Source of the DNA: Ignavibacteriota bacterium
GTDB taxonomy: Bacteria > Bacteroidota > Ignavibacteria > UBA10030 > UBA6906
Assembly (NCBI GenBank): GCA_003162635.1
Contig: PMNE01000030.1
Location: 86,757-128,687, forward strand
Reading direction: 5' to 3'
DNA length: 41,931 bases
Both the position numbers and the translations under genes were made by a program. A model generated the notes under the pieces. The model was not told the origin of the DNA and made no database searches. It was given only the letters and a program-made list of their open reading frames with translations. Each line of letters begins with the position of its first letter. Position 1 is the stretch's first letter. Of this stretch, positions 28,301 to 38,142 are shown one piece after another.

Positions 28301-28930
28301 TTAGAAGGTGAATCTGACCCCGCACCGCATTGTCAGTGTTGTGCTGATGGCCTGGTCGTTCGCAACACCGAGCAGCCGCGCTTCCCCGTCGATAGATGTC
28401 TTCTTATTCACCACGTACTCAAGCCCGGCGGTGAGTCCCCCCGCCAGGCGTGTTCGTCCGGGAACGGCAAAGTACGTGGTCCGGACAGAATCGACAATTT
28501 CCCTGTAGACAGCATCGCTGGCCTTGGCCACGCCGAGCGAGAGGCCCGCGTACGGTCCGAGCCGTTTCCCCCGCATCAGATCAAATCGTCCGACGATCAT
28601 GATGGTCGTGTGGGCGATGGGAAGATTCCGCACGGAAACTCCGGGGTACACGTCGGCAAAATGCGATGCGCGGAACCAGTATGCTGCGACGCCCACCTCA
28701 AGACCCAGCGATGCCCTGCGAGAGACAGGGACGGAAAACCCGACGGCTGCGGCAGGTCCCGATCGCCAAAATTCGGTCAACCCGGGCTTTGCCAGCGGCC
28801 ATGACATCCCGCCGAAGACCTGGAGAGAGGGGATCCGCAACGGTTCGACAGCGCGGGAGGCGGCGGTCTGCGCCCATGCGCCCGCGGCACACATGCCAAG
28901 CACTGCAGCGATACAAACCCGATGGCCCAT
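28301..28930 (-). CDS. Predicted outer-membrane beta-barrel protein
   Basis: Signal peptide MGHRVCIAAVLGMCAAGAWAQ; beta-rich pattern; terminal MRCGVRFTF. Confidence 0.65.
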   Translation of the reverse strand: MGHRVCIAAVLGMCAAGAWAQTAASRAVEPLRIPSLQVFGGMSWPLAKPGLTEFWRSGPAAAVGFSVPVSRRASLGLEVGVAAYWFRASHFADVYPGVSVRNLPIAHTTIMIVGRFDLMRGKRLGPYAGLSLGVAKASDAVYREIVDSVRTTYFAVPGRTRLAGGLTAGLEYVVNKKTSIDGEARLLGVANDQAISTTLTMRCGVRFTF

Positions 28931-28986
28931 CGACGGCCTGTGGGAATGGAATTAATTATTGTTGTGGAAGCGACATGAAAAAGGCA

Positions 28987-29463
28987 CTACCAGCCCTTGG
29001 CGTTGCGCAGCCCCATGATATGTCCGACATGTTTGTCGCCGTGTCCCGCATACGTCTGCAACTGGCTTTCCAGCGTAATGCTCCCTCGTTCCGGATGGCT
29101 TGCTGTCCGCACCCACCCACCATCCGCGACGCCCCTGAGCAGGTGGTACCACCGGTCGTGGAGTCCGCGGAGGATCTCAAGTGAAACACCGATCGGCATG
29201 CCGGCGGCGTCGGGCATTGTTGCCCAGACGTCCTGGTCATACGGTTTCAGGTGAGGGTTCTCTTCCGCAAGGGTGAGTTTCATGCGGATGAATGCATTCA
29301 TATGCGAATCAGCCAGGTGGTGCACCACCTGCCGCACCGTCCATCCCCCTTCACGATAGGGCGTATCAAGCTGTTTGTCGTTCAGTCCCCGCACCGCCTC
29401 CTCCAGCGCCGCCGGCAGATCACGGATCCGCTCGATTTTCCTGTCACGTTCCTCCGGTGTCAT
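28987..29463 (-). CDS. DinB/YfiT-family putative metal-dependent hydrolase (bacillithiol transferase-like)
   Basis: TPYREGGWTVRQVVHHLADSHMNAFIRMKL and QTYAGHGDKHVGHI supply the conserved His ligands of YfiT-like proteins. Confidence 0.88.
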   Translation of the reverse strand: MTPEERDRKIERIRDLPAALEEAVRGLNDKQLDTPYREGGWTVRQVVHHLADSHMNAFIRMKLTLAEENPHLKPYDQDVWATMPDAAGMPIGVSLEILRGLHDRWYHLLRGVADGGWVRTASHPERGSITLESQLQTYAGHGDKHVGHIMGLRNAKGW

Positions 29464-29488
29464 TCCGATTCCTCCTCTTTGGTCCATG

Positions 29489-30493
29489 TCAAATGCGGTT
29501 ATCGCTCTCTCCTTTGAACGGCCTCTCCCTGTCGTCAAACTCCGGCTTATAGCACTCTGACGCTTCGAAGTCTTGTATCCATCCACGATCGAGGCCGAGA
29601 CGCTCCAGAGAGGCCAGGACGCGGTGATACTCGCCCTCGCGGATCTTCCGGTCAAGGAGAGGCATCGTCACGGCTGCATGCGTGGGGAAGTACTGCGACA
29701 TCACGCTCAGTGTCGTGTGCGCCCCCAAAGTCGATGCCACCCATCCCAACGATTGCTTGCTCCCCGCGATATCGTTGGGAAGAACGAGGTGACGGATGAT
29801 CATGCCTCGTTTGACGAAGCTATCCTCGCCAAGAAGGAGATCGCTCCCCACCTGGCGGTGCATCTCGACAAGCGCCGCACGCGCGTGGCGTGTGTACTCC
29901 TTGATCTTCGAGTACTGCTCCCCCATGTCGTCGTCCGCGTATTTCAGGTCGGGGAGATAGACGTCAATCACCCCATCGAGGAGACGGAGAACCTCCACGG
30001 AATCATACGCATTCGTGTTGTACACGATGGGACGGTCAAGCCCCCGCCCTGCAGCGATGTCCAGGGCTCTGACGATTTGCGGGACGAAGTGAGTCGGCGA
30101 GACCAACCCGATGGCATGGCATCCACGCCCCTGCAGTTCCAGCATGATGCCTGCAAGTCGGTCGATGGTGACTTCATTCTTCCGTTCCTCGCGGTGGTTC
30201 TGACTGATCAGATAATTCTGACAATAGACACACCGGAGGTTGCAGTTGCCAAAGAAGATGTTCCCGACCCCGTTCGTCCCCACCAGCGAGGGTTCTTCCC
30301 CGAAATGGGGCGTGTATGCCGAGACAACAGGGAGAGCCCCCGAAGAGCAGCGGGCCAGCTCTCCGAGAAGGCGGTTATTGCCGCAGAGGTGCGGACAGAT
30401 CGAGCAGGAGGCAAGCATGGCCTCGAGCGCGTCGGCCCGGCGGCCCAGCTCGCCGGTGCGGGAGAGAACTCTATACGAAGGAACAAAGGGCAT
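29489..30493 (-). CDS. Radical SAM protein, PflX/COG1313-like
   Basis: CSICPHLCGNNRLLGELARC and CNLRCVYCQNYLIS radical SAM motif; start at MPFVPSYR. Confidence 0.9.
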   Translation of the reverse strand: MPFVPSYRVLSRTGELGRRADALEAMLASCSICPHLCGNNRLLGELARCSSGALPVVSAYTPHFGEEPSLVGTNGVGNIFFGNCNLRCVYCQNYLISQNHREERKNEVTIDRLAGIMLELQGRGCHAIGLVSPTHFVPQIVRALDIAAGRGLDRPIVYNTNAYDSVEVLRLLDGVIDVYLPDLKYADDDMGEQYSKIKEYTRHARAALVEMHRQVGSDLLLGEDSFVKRGMIIRHLVLPNDIAGSKQSLGWVASTLGAHTTLSVMSQYFPTHAAVTMPLLDRKIREGEYHRVLASLERLGLDRGWIQDFEASECYKPEFDDRERPFKGESDNRI

Positions 30494-30620
30494 GGAGGCG
30501 CTTTTCCGTTGCGAAAAATATACGGATTTTTCCGGGCTGAATCCAATTTGCGCCCGGGGTGTTTTCCCCGTATCTTTTTCTTTTTCATCCATATTCTCTT
30601 GCTGCGGGACGCTTCCTCTG

Positions 30621-31751
30621 ATGCCCGAACACTTTTTCATCACCGGCGGGACAGGCAATGTCGGCCTGCAGCTCCTCCCGCGAATTCTCAGGAAGTTCCC
30701 CGGTTCCTCGATTACCCTTCTCGTCCGCGGCGCAAACGAGACCGAGGCCGCCGACCGAATTCACAACATCGCGGAAACCGTCATACGGGACGAAGGGATT
30801 TCCGACGCGGCCTCCCGCATTCGGGGGGTACATGGTGACGTGTTGCGGGAGCATTGCGGCCTTTCCTCCTCCCTTCTCGCACAGGTGATCCAGGAAACGA
30901 CCTACATTGTCCATGGCGCTGCAACGATCCGCTTCGACCACCCCCTGAAAGAAGCACGAGAGATCAACTGCGGCGGCACTCGGCATATGCTTGCCGTTGC
31001 CGAACAGTGTGTGACGAAGGGACGCTTGAAAAGGTTCGTGTACATCGGTACCTCTTCCGTCTCCGGCCAGCGCGAGGGAATCATCAGGGAGGATGAACTT
31101 GAGATGGGGCAGACGTTCTTCAATACGTACGAACATTCGAAATGCGAATCAGAACGAATTGTGCGTGACCACTTCCCCCGCATCCCCGCCGTCATCTTCC
31201 GGCCGAGCATCATCATCGGGGACTCACGGACGGGAAGGACCAGGTCTTTCAACGTGATCTACATCCCGCTCCGGCTTCTTTCCCGCGGGCTCCTGCGCTT
31301 CATACCCGGCACGCGGGAGACGCGCCTCGATCTGGTGCCGATCGACTGGGTGGACGACGTGATGGTTCACATCATGGCTCTTGAGCGATCGGTGGGAAAA
31401 GTCTGCCACGTGACAGCGGGACCGGACAGGGCCGCGCGTCTGGGTGATGTTGTGGAGGGTGCAGTCGCATATTTTGCAGCGCATGCGCCGTCCCGGCGTT
31501 CGGTCGAAGTCCGGTTCGTGACGAGCGGGGAATTCGACCGAAGGAGAACCGCGGCACGGGGAATGGAGGAAGCGCTCCTCGCACAACTCGATACGCTTCT
31601 GCCTTACGTCGGCATCGAGCGCTTGTTCATCTCCGGGACAACCGACGCATTACTGGAGGGGAGCGGGATCGTCTTCCCCCGGTATGCGGAGTATGACGAG
31701 AAGATCCTCTCGTACTGCCTCAGAACCAACTGGGGGAAAAAACCCGCTTGA
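30621..31751 (+). CDS. NAD-dependent epimerase/thioester-reductase-like SDR protein
   Basis: ITGGTGNVGLQLLPRIL nucleotide-binding motif, GDVLREHCGLS, VHGAATIRFDHPLKEA, YEHSK (YxxxK) motif; start at MPEHFFITGG. Confidence 0.9.
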   Translation: MPEHFFITGGTGNVGLQLLPRILRKFPGSSITLLVRGANETEAADRIHNIAETVIRDEGISDAASRIRGVHGDVLREHCGLSSSLLAQVIQETTYIVHGAATIRFDHPLKEAREINCGGTRHMLAVAEQCVTKGRLKRFVYIGTSSVSGQREGIIREDELEMGQTFFNTYEHSKCESERIVRDHFPRIPAVIFRPSIIIGDSRTGRTRSFNVIYIPLRLLSRGLLRFIPGTRETRLDLVPIDWVDDVMVHIMALERSVGKVCHVTAGPDRAARLGDVVEGAVAYFAAHAPSRRSVEVRFVTSGEFDRRRTAARGMEEALLAQLDTLLPYVGIERLFISGTTDALLEGSGIVFPRYAEYDEKILSYCLRTNWGKKPA

Positions 31752-31753
31752 GA

Positions 31754-32278
31754 TCACATCGCCCGGCGGCTGTTTCCGACTCTCTCCGCTACGATTTCCG
31801 ACCGGTACACGATATGCCGGATATCGATCGCGCGGTCGAGAGCAAGGATGCCGTTGATGTGGTCGATTTCATGCTGGAGGAGCTCCGACATCGCACCGGT
31901 TGCTTTCAGGATGCGGCGTTTCCCCTCAAGATCCTGGTAACGAACCTCAATGGTCAGATGGCGCTTCACCTTGACGGCGAGTTCCGGGAAACTGAAGCAG
32001 TCATCCCACAGTGTCATCGTCGTCCTGCTGTGGCGCACAATAAGGGGGTTGATAAGGACGGTCGGCACGTCCACGTTCGTGACGATCACCCGTTGCGCCA
32101 CGCCGATTTGCGGCGCCGCGATGCCCCGGCCAAACCCGCAGCGGAAGCGGAAATCCTCCAGTGTGTCACGGAGGTTTGCCACCAGCGCAGCAAGTGCAGG
32201 TTCATCAAACTTCTTCACGCGCGCGCAGTTTGTTCTGAGAACCGGATTGCCGAGCAGCATGATGGATTGAACACCCAT
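31754..32278 (-). CDS. def: Peptide deformylase family protein with divergent motif 2
   Basis: GRGIAAPQIG (motif 1), WDDCFSFP (in place of EGCLS), QHEIDHINGIL (motif 3). Confidence 0.87.
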   Translation of the reverse strand: MGVQSIMLLGNPVLRTNCARVKKFDEPALAALVANLRDTLEDFRFRCGFGRGIAAPQIGVAQRVIVTNVDVPTVLINPLIVRHSRTTMTLWDDCFSFPELAVKVKRHLTIEVRYQDLEGKRRILKATGAMSELLQHEIDHINGILALDRAIDIRHIVYRSEIVAERVGNSRRAM

Positions 32279-32401
32279 GTGGATCCTCCTTGAAGGAGAA
32301 GGAACGCAAGACCTGCCGTGAAAGTACGACCATTCGACGCCAAGCGCAAGGAAACCCGCGGGATCGTGCGGCTGCTCACCGCCGCGGGAAGAAGAGGGAT
32401 T

Positions 32402-33199
32402 TCAGAGGGGGACCCGTCGGACTCTCCCCATCTTCTGCCCGAGAAAGCGCTCTCCGATCTCGCTGAACTTCGCCGGGAGGTCGCTGACAAAAAACTGCAG
32501 GTTCGGCTTTTGTTTGCTCGGATTGCGAATGTCTTGCTCATCGAGCACCCTTTCCACTTCCAGCGCCGCCGCAGCGCCGGAGTCGATCAACGTCATCCGC
32601 GGGTCGAGAACCGCCGCGATGGAGGAGCGAAGGACTGGATAGTGCGTGCAACCGAGGATCAGTGTGTCCACCTTCTCGAGCGTCAGAGGGAACAGATACT
32701 CCTTCGCCACGAGCATCGTCACCTGATGGTCGATCCATCCCTCCTCGGCCAGGGGCACGAAAAGCGGGCACGCACGCGCAAAGACCTGCACTTCCTCGTC
32801 GATCTGGCGCACCGCATTCGTATACGCACCGCTGTTGACCGTCGCACTGGTGCCGATGATGCCGACCCGTTTCTTCCGCGTCGCGCTGACCGCTGCCCGG
32901 GCACCGGGAATGATCACTCCGACGACCGGCACCCGTGCCCGCTTCTGCACAATGTCCAGCGCCACTGCCGAGACAGTATTGCAGGCGACCACGAGCATCT
33001 TGATTCCCTGCGACACCAGGAAGTCTGCATCCTGCGCCGCATATTCCCGGATCACCTGCGGCGATTTCGTCCCATAGGGAACCCGCGCCGTGTCCCCGTA
33101 GTACACGATGTTCTCGTGCGGCAACTGTTTCATCAGTGCCCGCACGACGGTCAATCCGCCGATGCCGCTGTCAAACACTCCGATCGGCTCCGCTGTCAT
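32402..33199 (-). CDS. murI: Glutamate racemase
   Basis: IGVFDSGIGGLTVVRAL, YYGDTARVPYG, VVACNTVSAVAL, LILGCTHYPVL. Confidence 0.97.
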   Translation of the reverse strand: MTAEPIGVFDSGIGGLTVVRALMKQLPHENIVYYGDTARVPYGTKSPQVIREYAAQDADFLVSQGIKMLVVACNTVSAVALDIVQKRARVPVVGVIIPGARAAVSATRKKRVGIIGTSATVNSGAYTNAVRQIDEEVQVFARACPLFVPLAEEGWIDHQVTMLVAKEYLFPLTLEKVDTLILGCTHYPVLRSSIAAVLDPRMTLIDSGAAAALEVERVLDEQDIRNPSKQKPNLQFFVSDLPAKFSEIGERFLGQKMGRVRRVPL

Positions 33200-35844
33200 G
33201 TGTGTTCCTCCAGGCCCCTGTCCGATACTTCACGGATCGTTTCGAGGATCTTCTCCTTGATGATCCCCCGCTTTCCCCTGTCGGTGATCGCCTGTCCCGT
33301 CCGGTCGAGAACGTAGAAGGCGTCGACGATCCCGTCAAGACGCGTCGCGATTTTGGCAAAATAAATATCCAGGCCAAGAAGCGATATCGTTTCCGTCACA
33401 CGGTAGAGGAACCCAACGCTGTCCGGCGCGTACACATCGATAATGGTGTAGCGGGGATTGTCCTCGAATCTCACTTCCATGCTGGTTCCGGGGTTGACCG
33501 GAAGTTTCGTCCGCCGCTTCCATTTCTTCCGGTGTTCCCGGAAGAGATGTTCGACATCGACTTCCCCCTGCATGACCTGCCGGAGATCGGAAGAGATCTT
33601 CTCGCACGTTCTCGGCTCCAGGGGTTGTTTCGTCGCCGCATCGGTGACGCGAAATCTGTCGATGATCAACCCGTCGCTTCGCGTGAAAATATTCGCATCG
33701 AAGATGTTCGCATCATTTGCCGAAAGGACGGCGCAGAACCGCGAAAGAGCGAACGGGGCGTCGCGGGCGATGACCGTTACATCCGTTGCTCCCGCGGATT
33801 CCGCAAAGAACGTCGACACGGGTTTGTTTTCCGCCCCCACAAGAATGTGCTGCGCGATCTGGTCCTCATCGAAGACCGCAAGATACGAGGCATTATCGAT
33901 CCCCTGCACGTGCCGTTCCACTTCCTCACGAGGGAGTGTCGCACTCAGCGCATCCACAAGCACACCGGCCGCTTCGATATGTTTCTCCTGCTGGTACTCA
34001 TCGATCTGATCCCCGGTCAGGTTCCGGCGCAGGATTTCCGCTGTCCTCTGGTACAAGTCCTGCAGCATGGCGGCCTTCCATTCCGTCCAGACGGAGGTAT
34101 TAAGCGCGGAAAGATCTGCATACGTGAGGATGTACAGATAATCGAGCAATTCAGGCCGCTGAAACCGGGCTGCGAATTCCTTCAACGTGTCGGCGTCATC
34201 GATATTCCGGCGAAAAGCCGTCTGCTCCATCACGAGATGGTTGCGGACGAGGAAGCCGACGGCAGGGTACGCGTCATCCATGCCGATCCGGTGCAGTATC
34301 ACGCGCGACATCTCGACACCGTTGATCTCGTGATCGGCGACCCCGCGGGGCTTGGCGATATCATGGAGGAGTATTGCCGCGTAGAGTATGTCCTTTCGCC
34401 GGAGGTTCCGGAAGACTTCGTGCATCACCCCCTGCTTTTCGCGGAGCCCCTCCGCGTTCGCCACTGCAATCAGCGTGTGTTCGTCCGCCGTATAATAGTG
34501 GTACACGTTATGCTGGAAGAAGGCCACGAGATCCCCGAATTCCGGTATATAGCGGGGAAGGATGTCGAGTTCGTTCATCGCATGGAGGGTCTTTGCCACG
34601 CGTTTCGATCCAAGGATGCGGCGGAAGCAGGCGGCAAGCTCGGCCGACTGCGCGTGTTCGGGGCGGAGAACACCCATGCTTCGTTCGATGGTTCCACGGA
34701 GGCGGAGGTCGATGTCCACCTCGTGTTCCGCAGCGCATGCAAACGCCTCGAAGATCTTCCCCGGGTCGGTGAATTCACGCACGGTCGGGACGATGGTCAG
34801 GACATCGTCGAACAGGAGGAATGTCGAGCCGATCTTCTCCCCCCGATGGCTTGGCTGCGCAGGTTCGATTGCCTCCTGGAAGCGCTGCCCCAGTTGTTGA
34901 AGCACCCGGTGGATCATCCGCGCATGGATATAGTACTCACGCATAAAAACTTCCACGGAGCGAAGACCCGTCGCCGACCCGAATCCAAGACCCTCGGCCA
35001 CAAGGATCTGCAGCGAGTAGTCAAGGGTATCGTGCAGAGATTCCCGCTGATAGTGCATTTCCTGGCGGACACGCAACAGAAATTCCAACGCACGGACAGC
35101 CCGCTCGTGCTCGTCAGGGGCAAGGATCCCCAGGCGGAGGAGATCGTCGAGAAACACCTTCAGAGCTGTCGTTCCGGGCTCGAGGGGAGCGAAGAATCTG
35201 GAATCCGTGCCGCGGTGGAGCCAGAACGCCGCCTGCAAGTCGCGCATTCCCCCTGCGCTCTTCTTGATATTCGGTTCCAGCAGTTTAACGGAACTCCCGT
35301 ACCGTTCATGCCGGTCGCCGACATCGGCAAAGACCCCTTTGATGAACCACACGGAGGAGGTCACCGACATGAGCTCGCGCATGGCATCATACAACCGCAC
35401 GGCAAGTTCCTCGTTCCCCTCGACACGACGGCTCTCGATCATCGAAGTCCAAGAGTCGAACGTTGTTCCATAGAGTGCCAGCGCTTCGTCGATCGTTCGG
35501 ACGCTGTGGCCGATGTCGAGCCCGGCATCCCAGAGAATATGAAGGATCGTCTTCGCCGCCTCCGATGCTGCCGCGCGATCGCTTCCGGAAGCGCAGAGAA
35601 TCATGATGTCGATATCGGAATAGGGGCAGAGCTCTGCACGACCGTAGCCGCCGAGAGCCAGAACCGCAATATGATCCATCGTCCCCGGGGGGAGAGTCTG
35701 GAGAGCGGAGCGGATTGCTCCGTCCATAAGGGAGGTGAGAGCCGCGCAGGTTTCGAACCCTCCGGCACCCGCTTTGTGTGCGGCGGCGATCTCTCGCTTC
35801 TGGGCCTCAATGAAGGTCGCCAGCGACCGGGGGTCTGTTGACAT
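33196..35844 (-). CDS. glnD: [Protein-PII] uridylyltransferase/uridylyl-removing enzyme
   Basis: GGYGRAELCPYSDIDIMIL nucleotidyltransferase motif; HD domain AAILLHDIAKPRGVADHEINGVEMS; C-terminal ACT regions; start taken at MSTDPRS. Confidence 0.93.
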   Translation of the reverse strand: MSTDPRSLATFIEAQKREIAAAHKAGAGGFETCAALTSLMDGAIRSALQTLPPGTMDHIAVLALGGYGRAELCPYSDIDIMILCASGSDRAAASEAAKTILHILWDAGLDIGHSVRTIDEALALYGTTFDSWTSMIESRRVEGNEELAVRLYDAMRELMSVTSSVWFIKGVFADVGDRHERYGSSVKLLEPNIKKSAGGMRDLQAAFWLHRGTDSRFFAPLEPGTTALKVFLDDLLRLGILAPDEHERAVRALEFLLRVRQEMHYQRESLHDTLDYSLQILVAEGLGFGSATGLRSVEVFMREYYIHARMIHRVLQQLGQRFQEAIEPAQPSHRGEKIGSTFLLFDDVLTIVPTVREFTDPGKIFEAFACAAEHEVDIDLRLRGTIERSMGVLRPEHAQSAELAACFRRILGSKRVAKTLHAMNELDILPRYIPEFGDLVAFFQHNVYHYYTADEHTLIAVANAEGLREKQGVMHEVFRNLRRKDILYAAILLHDIAKPRGVADHEINGVEMSRVILHRIGMDDAYPAVGFLVRNHLVMEQTAFRRNIDDADTLKEFAARFQRPELLDYLYILTYADLSALNTSVWTEWKAAMLQDLYQRTAEILRRNLTGDQIDEYQQEKHIEAAGVLVDALSATLPREEVERHVQGIDNASYLAVFDEDQIAQHILVGAENKPVSTFFAESAGATDVTVIARDAPFALSRFCAVLSANDANIFDANIFTRSDGLIIDRFRVTDAATKQPLEPRTCEKISSDLRQVMQGEVDVEHLFREHRKKWKRRTKLPVNPGTSMEVRFEDNPRYTIIDVYAPDSVGFLYRVTETISLLGLDIYFAKIATRLDGIVDAFYVLDRTGQAITDRGKRGIIKEKILETIREVSDRGLEEHT

Positions 35845-36106
35845 GGGAGAGTGGGCGGTTTCTCGTTCGTTTAATATACCTATTGAGCGAGGGAGTTTCA
35901 ACTGGACGAAACGGTCTGTTTTGCCTTCTGAGAGGCCTTCGAGCGATCCTCCTTCGTTGAAAAAATGTACAGTCCGCATCAAAGACTCAACGGTTTGGTC
36001 GCGGTCTCCTGATCGGTTCCTCATGGCAATGATTCATTTAGGGGAAGTTTTTCTTAGGCATAATAGTTGCCCATAAGTACGGAGGATTTTCATTTTGGAG
36101 ACGAGC

Positions 36107-36529
36107 ATGGCGCAACCTACTGCTGAGTCTCTGGCAGACTTTCTGCTTGCACGCCGCAAAATCGATAAGCAGCTTGAAGCGGCGACGGGGTTGTCTGCCC
36201 ACGCCCTCCTAGTCCTCCTCGTCCTCCACTCCAGACATCCCGCCAGCGTGAAAGAGCTGACACATCATCTTGAAGTGAGCGGGAGTCGCACTTCGAAGCT
36301 TCTTGCCTATCTTGAGAAGAGAGACTGCATCACACGCCGTCTCAGTCCGGCGGATCACCGTACCGAAGATGTCTTCCTGACCCCGCATGGTGAGTACGTC
36401 ATCACGCGGGCCTTGACTCTTACGACGCAGCCCCCGGCGCTCGCCGCGGCCGGACGGACGGACTCTTCGGGATGGCCGGCCGGTGTGCTCGGGCTGCTTC
36501 TCCTGTGCATGCACACGATCGTCTGTTGA
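36107..36529 (+). CDS. MarR-like winged-helix regulator with atypical C-terminus
   Basis: SVKELTHHLEVSGSRTSKLLAYLEKRDCITRRLSPADHRTEDVFLTPHGEYVITRAL matches the MarR wHTH and wing; C-terminal VLGLLLLCMHTIVC is unusual. Confidence 0.72.
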   Translation: MAQPTAESLADFLLARRKIDKQLEAATGLSAHALLVLLVLHSRHPASVKELTHHLEVSGSRTSKLLAYLEKRDCITRRLSPADHRTEDVFLTPHGEYVITRALTLTTQPPALAAAGRTDSSGWPAGVLGLLLLCMHTIVC

Positions 36530-36589
36530 GATCCATCAACGGGCGATAGGTTTCATCTCATCACCGTTCTGTCAGAGAGGACGGACAGC

Positions 36590-37240
36590 ATGATGCTCCC
36601 TGTACCCCCTGCCATGCGGGCTTCGGCCGCGAAGTCTCCCCCGCCGATGAAGACCGTCGTCAGAAGAATCAAGTTCGAATCGGAACTTGATCTTGCCTTC
36701 GGCGAGCGCGTCGCCGAGCGGGCCTACGGCCAGAAACTCCTCAGTTGCATCCAGTGCGGCACCTGCAGCGCCACATGCCCGCTGAGCCATTACATGGACT
36801 ACACCCCCCGCAAGATCATCGCGATGACCAGGGAGGGTTTCAAGGATGAAGTTCTGAATAGTCTCACGATCTGGCTCTGCGCGTCGTGCTACTCCTGTCA
36901 GGTACAGTGTCCCCGGCAGATTCATATCACCGACGTGATGTATGCTTTGAAGCGGGAAGCAATCGCACGCGGTTTCTACCCGGCTCATCATCCGATTCCC
37001 GTCCTTGCGCGGTCGTTCTATGAACGTGTGTTCGCCCAGGGCCGCAATACGGAAAGCCGCCTCCTCATCACTCTCTATCTGAGGACCAATCCTCTGGTCA
37101 TGCTCCGGGAGGCGTTTCTCGGTTTCCATCTCTGGCGCAAAGGCCGATTGTCGCTCAAGAAGGAATCGATCGCAGGAAGGAAGGACTTGCGGAAAATGCT
37201 GAACGCGGTCGAACACGGGAAGAAGGAGGAACCGCTATGA
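36590..37240 (+). CDS. hdrC: Heterodisulfide reductase subunit C-like (HdrC)
   Basis: Two 4Fe-4S motifs CIQCGTCSATCP and CASCYSCQVQCPRQIHITDVMYALKR; first gene of the hdr/mvh operon. Start could be an internal Met (36647). Confidence 0.92.
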   Translation: MMLPVPPAMRASAAKSPPPMKTVVRRIKFESELDLAFGERVAERAYGQKLLSCIQCGTCSATCPLSHYMDYTPRKIIAMTREGFKDEVLNSLTIWLCASCYSCQVQCPRQIHITDVMYALKREAIARGFYPAHHPIPVLARSFYERVFAQGRNTESRLLITLYLRTNPLVMLREAFLGFHLWRKGRLSLKKESIAGRKDLRKMLNAVEHGKKEEPL

Positions 37241-38142
37241 CCTATCTCTATTTTCCGGGATGTTCACTCCGGAGCACAGGCCGTGCATACGAAGAATCGC
37301 TCCTGGCCGTGTGCAGAAAGCTCGAAATCCCCCTTCACGAACTCGACGACTGGAACTGCTGCGGGGCAACTGCGTATGTCTCGATCGACGAGACGCGCGC
37401 CTTCACACTGGCTGCGCGAAATCTGGCCATCGCCGACCACCTGCCCCAGCCCGACGGCTCCGATCCACAGATCCTTGCGCCGTGCAACGCATGCTATATG
37501 GTCCTGGCCAAGACTCACCACTTCATGGAGTCGAACGCGGAAGTCCGCGCCCACGTGAGCACCGCCCTCCACGCCGGAGGGATGACGTACACCGGCCAGA
37601 CGCGCGTGCGGCATCCCCTCGATGTTTTTGTGAACGACTTCGGAATCGACCGGATCGCAAAGAAGGTCGTGCATCCGCTCAAGGGGTTCAGAGTCGCCTG
37701 CTACTATGGATGCCAGGTCGTCCGCCCGTTCAGCGAATTTGATCACCCCGTGTATCCCATGACGATGGATCGGCTCGTCACGGCGCTCGGCGCGGAATCC
37801 GTGGACTGGCCCATGAAGACCCGCTGCTGCGGAGGAAGTCTCACAGGGACGATCCAGGAGGCCGGCTTCCGGCTGAACCGAGCTCTCCTGAAGGAAGCGA
37901 CAAAGCGGAAAGCAAACATCATCTTGACATGCTGCCCCCTGTGCCAGCACAACCTCGAGTGCTACCAGCAGAGGATCAACCGGAGATACGGCGAGACGAT
38001 CAACTTGCCGGTGGCATACTTCACGCAATTCATGGGGCTGGCACTCGGTATCCCGGCGAAGGAGTTGGCGATCCAGCGGCTTTTCAAACCCCCGTTGTCG
38101 CCGGCTCCCGCAGGAAAACAGGAGATCCACGCCCATGCCTGA
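37237..38142 (+). CDS. hdrB: Heterodisulfide reductase subunit B-like (HdrB), two CCG domains
   Basis: FPGCSLRSTGRAYEES..WNCCGAT..APCNACY and CYYGCQ..TRCCGGS..CCPLCQHNLECYQ; 4-nt overlap with hdrC. Confidence 0.94.
   Translation: MTYLYFPGCSLRSTGRAYEESLLAVCRKLEIPLHELDDWNCCGATAYVSIDETRAFTLAARNLAIADHLPQPDGSDPQILAPCNACYMVLAKTHHFMESNAEVRAHVSTALHAGGMTYTGQTRVRHPLDVFVNDFGIDRIAKKVVHPLKGFRVACYYGCQVVRPFSEFDHPVYPMTMDRLVTALGAESVDWPMKTRCCGGSLTGTIQEAGFRLNRALLKEATKRKANIILTCCPLCQHNLECYQQRINRRYGETINLPVAYFTQFMGLALGIPAKELAIQRLFKPPLSPAPAGKQEIHAHA

Noticed and set aside
32355-32398. CCCGCGG...CCGCGGG inverted repeat between murI and def
   Set aside because: Long 30-nt interior and only a short T stretch on the minus strand; could be a weak terminator but not distinctive at this GC content.
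33136-35841. 901-aa plus-strand ORF
   Set aside because: Entirely antisense to glnD, which has clear nucleotidyltransferase, HD and ACT motifs; shadow ORF from high-GC codon bias.
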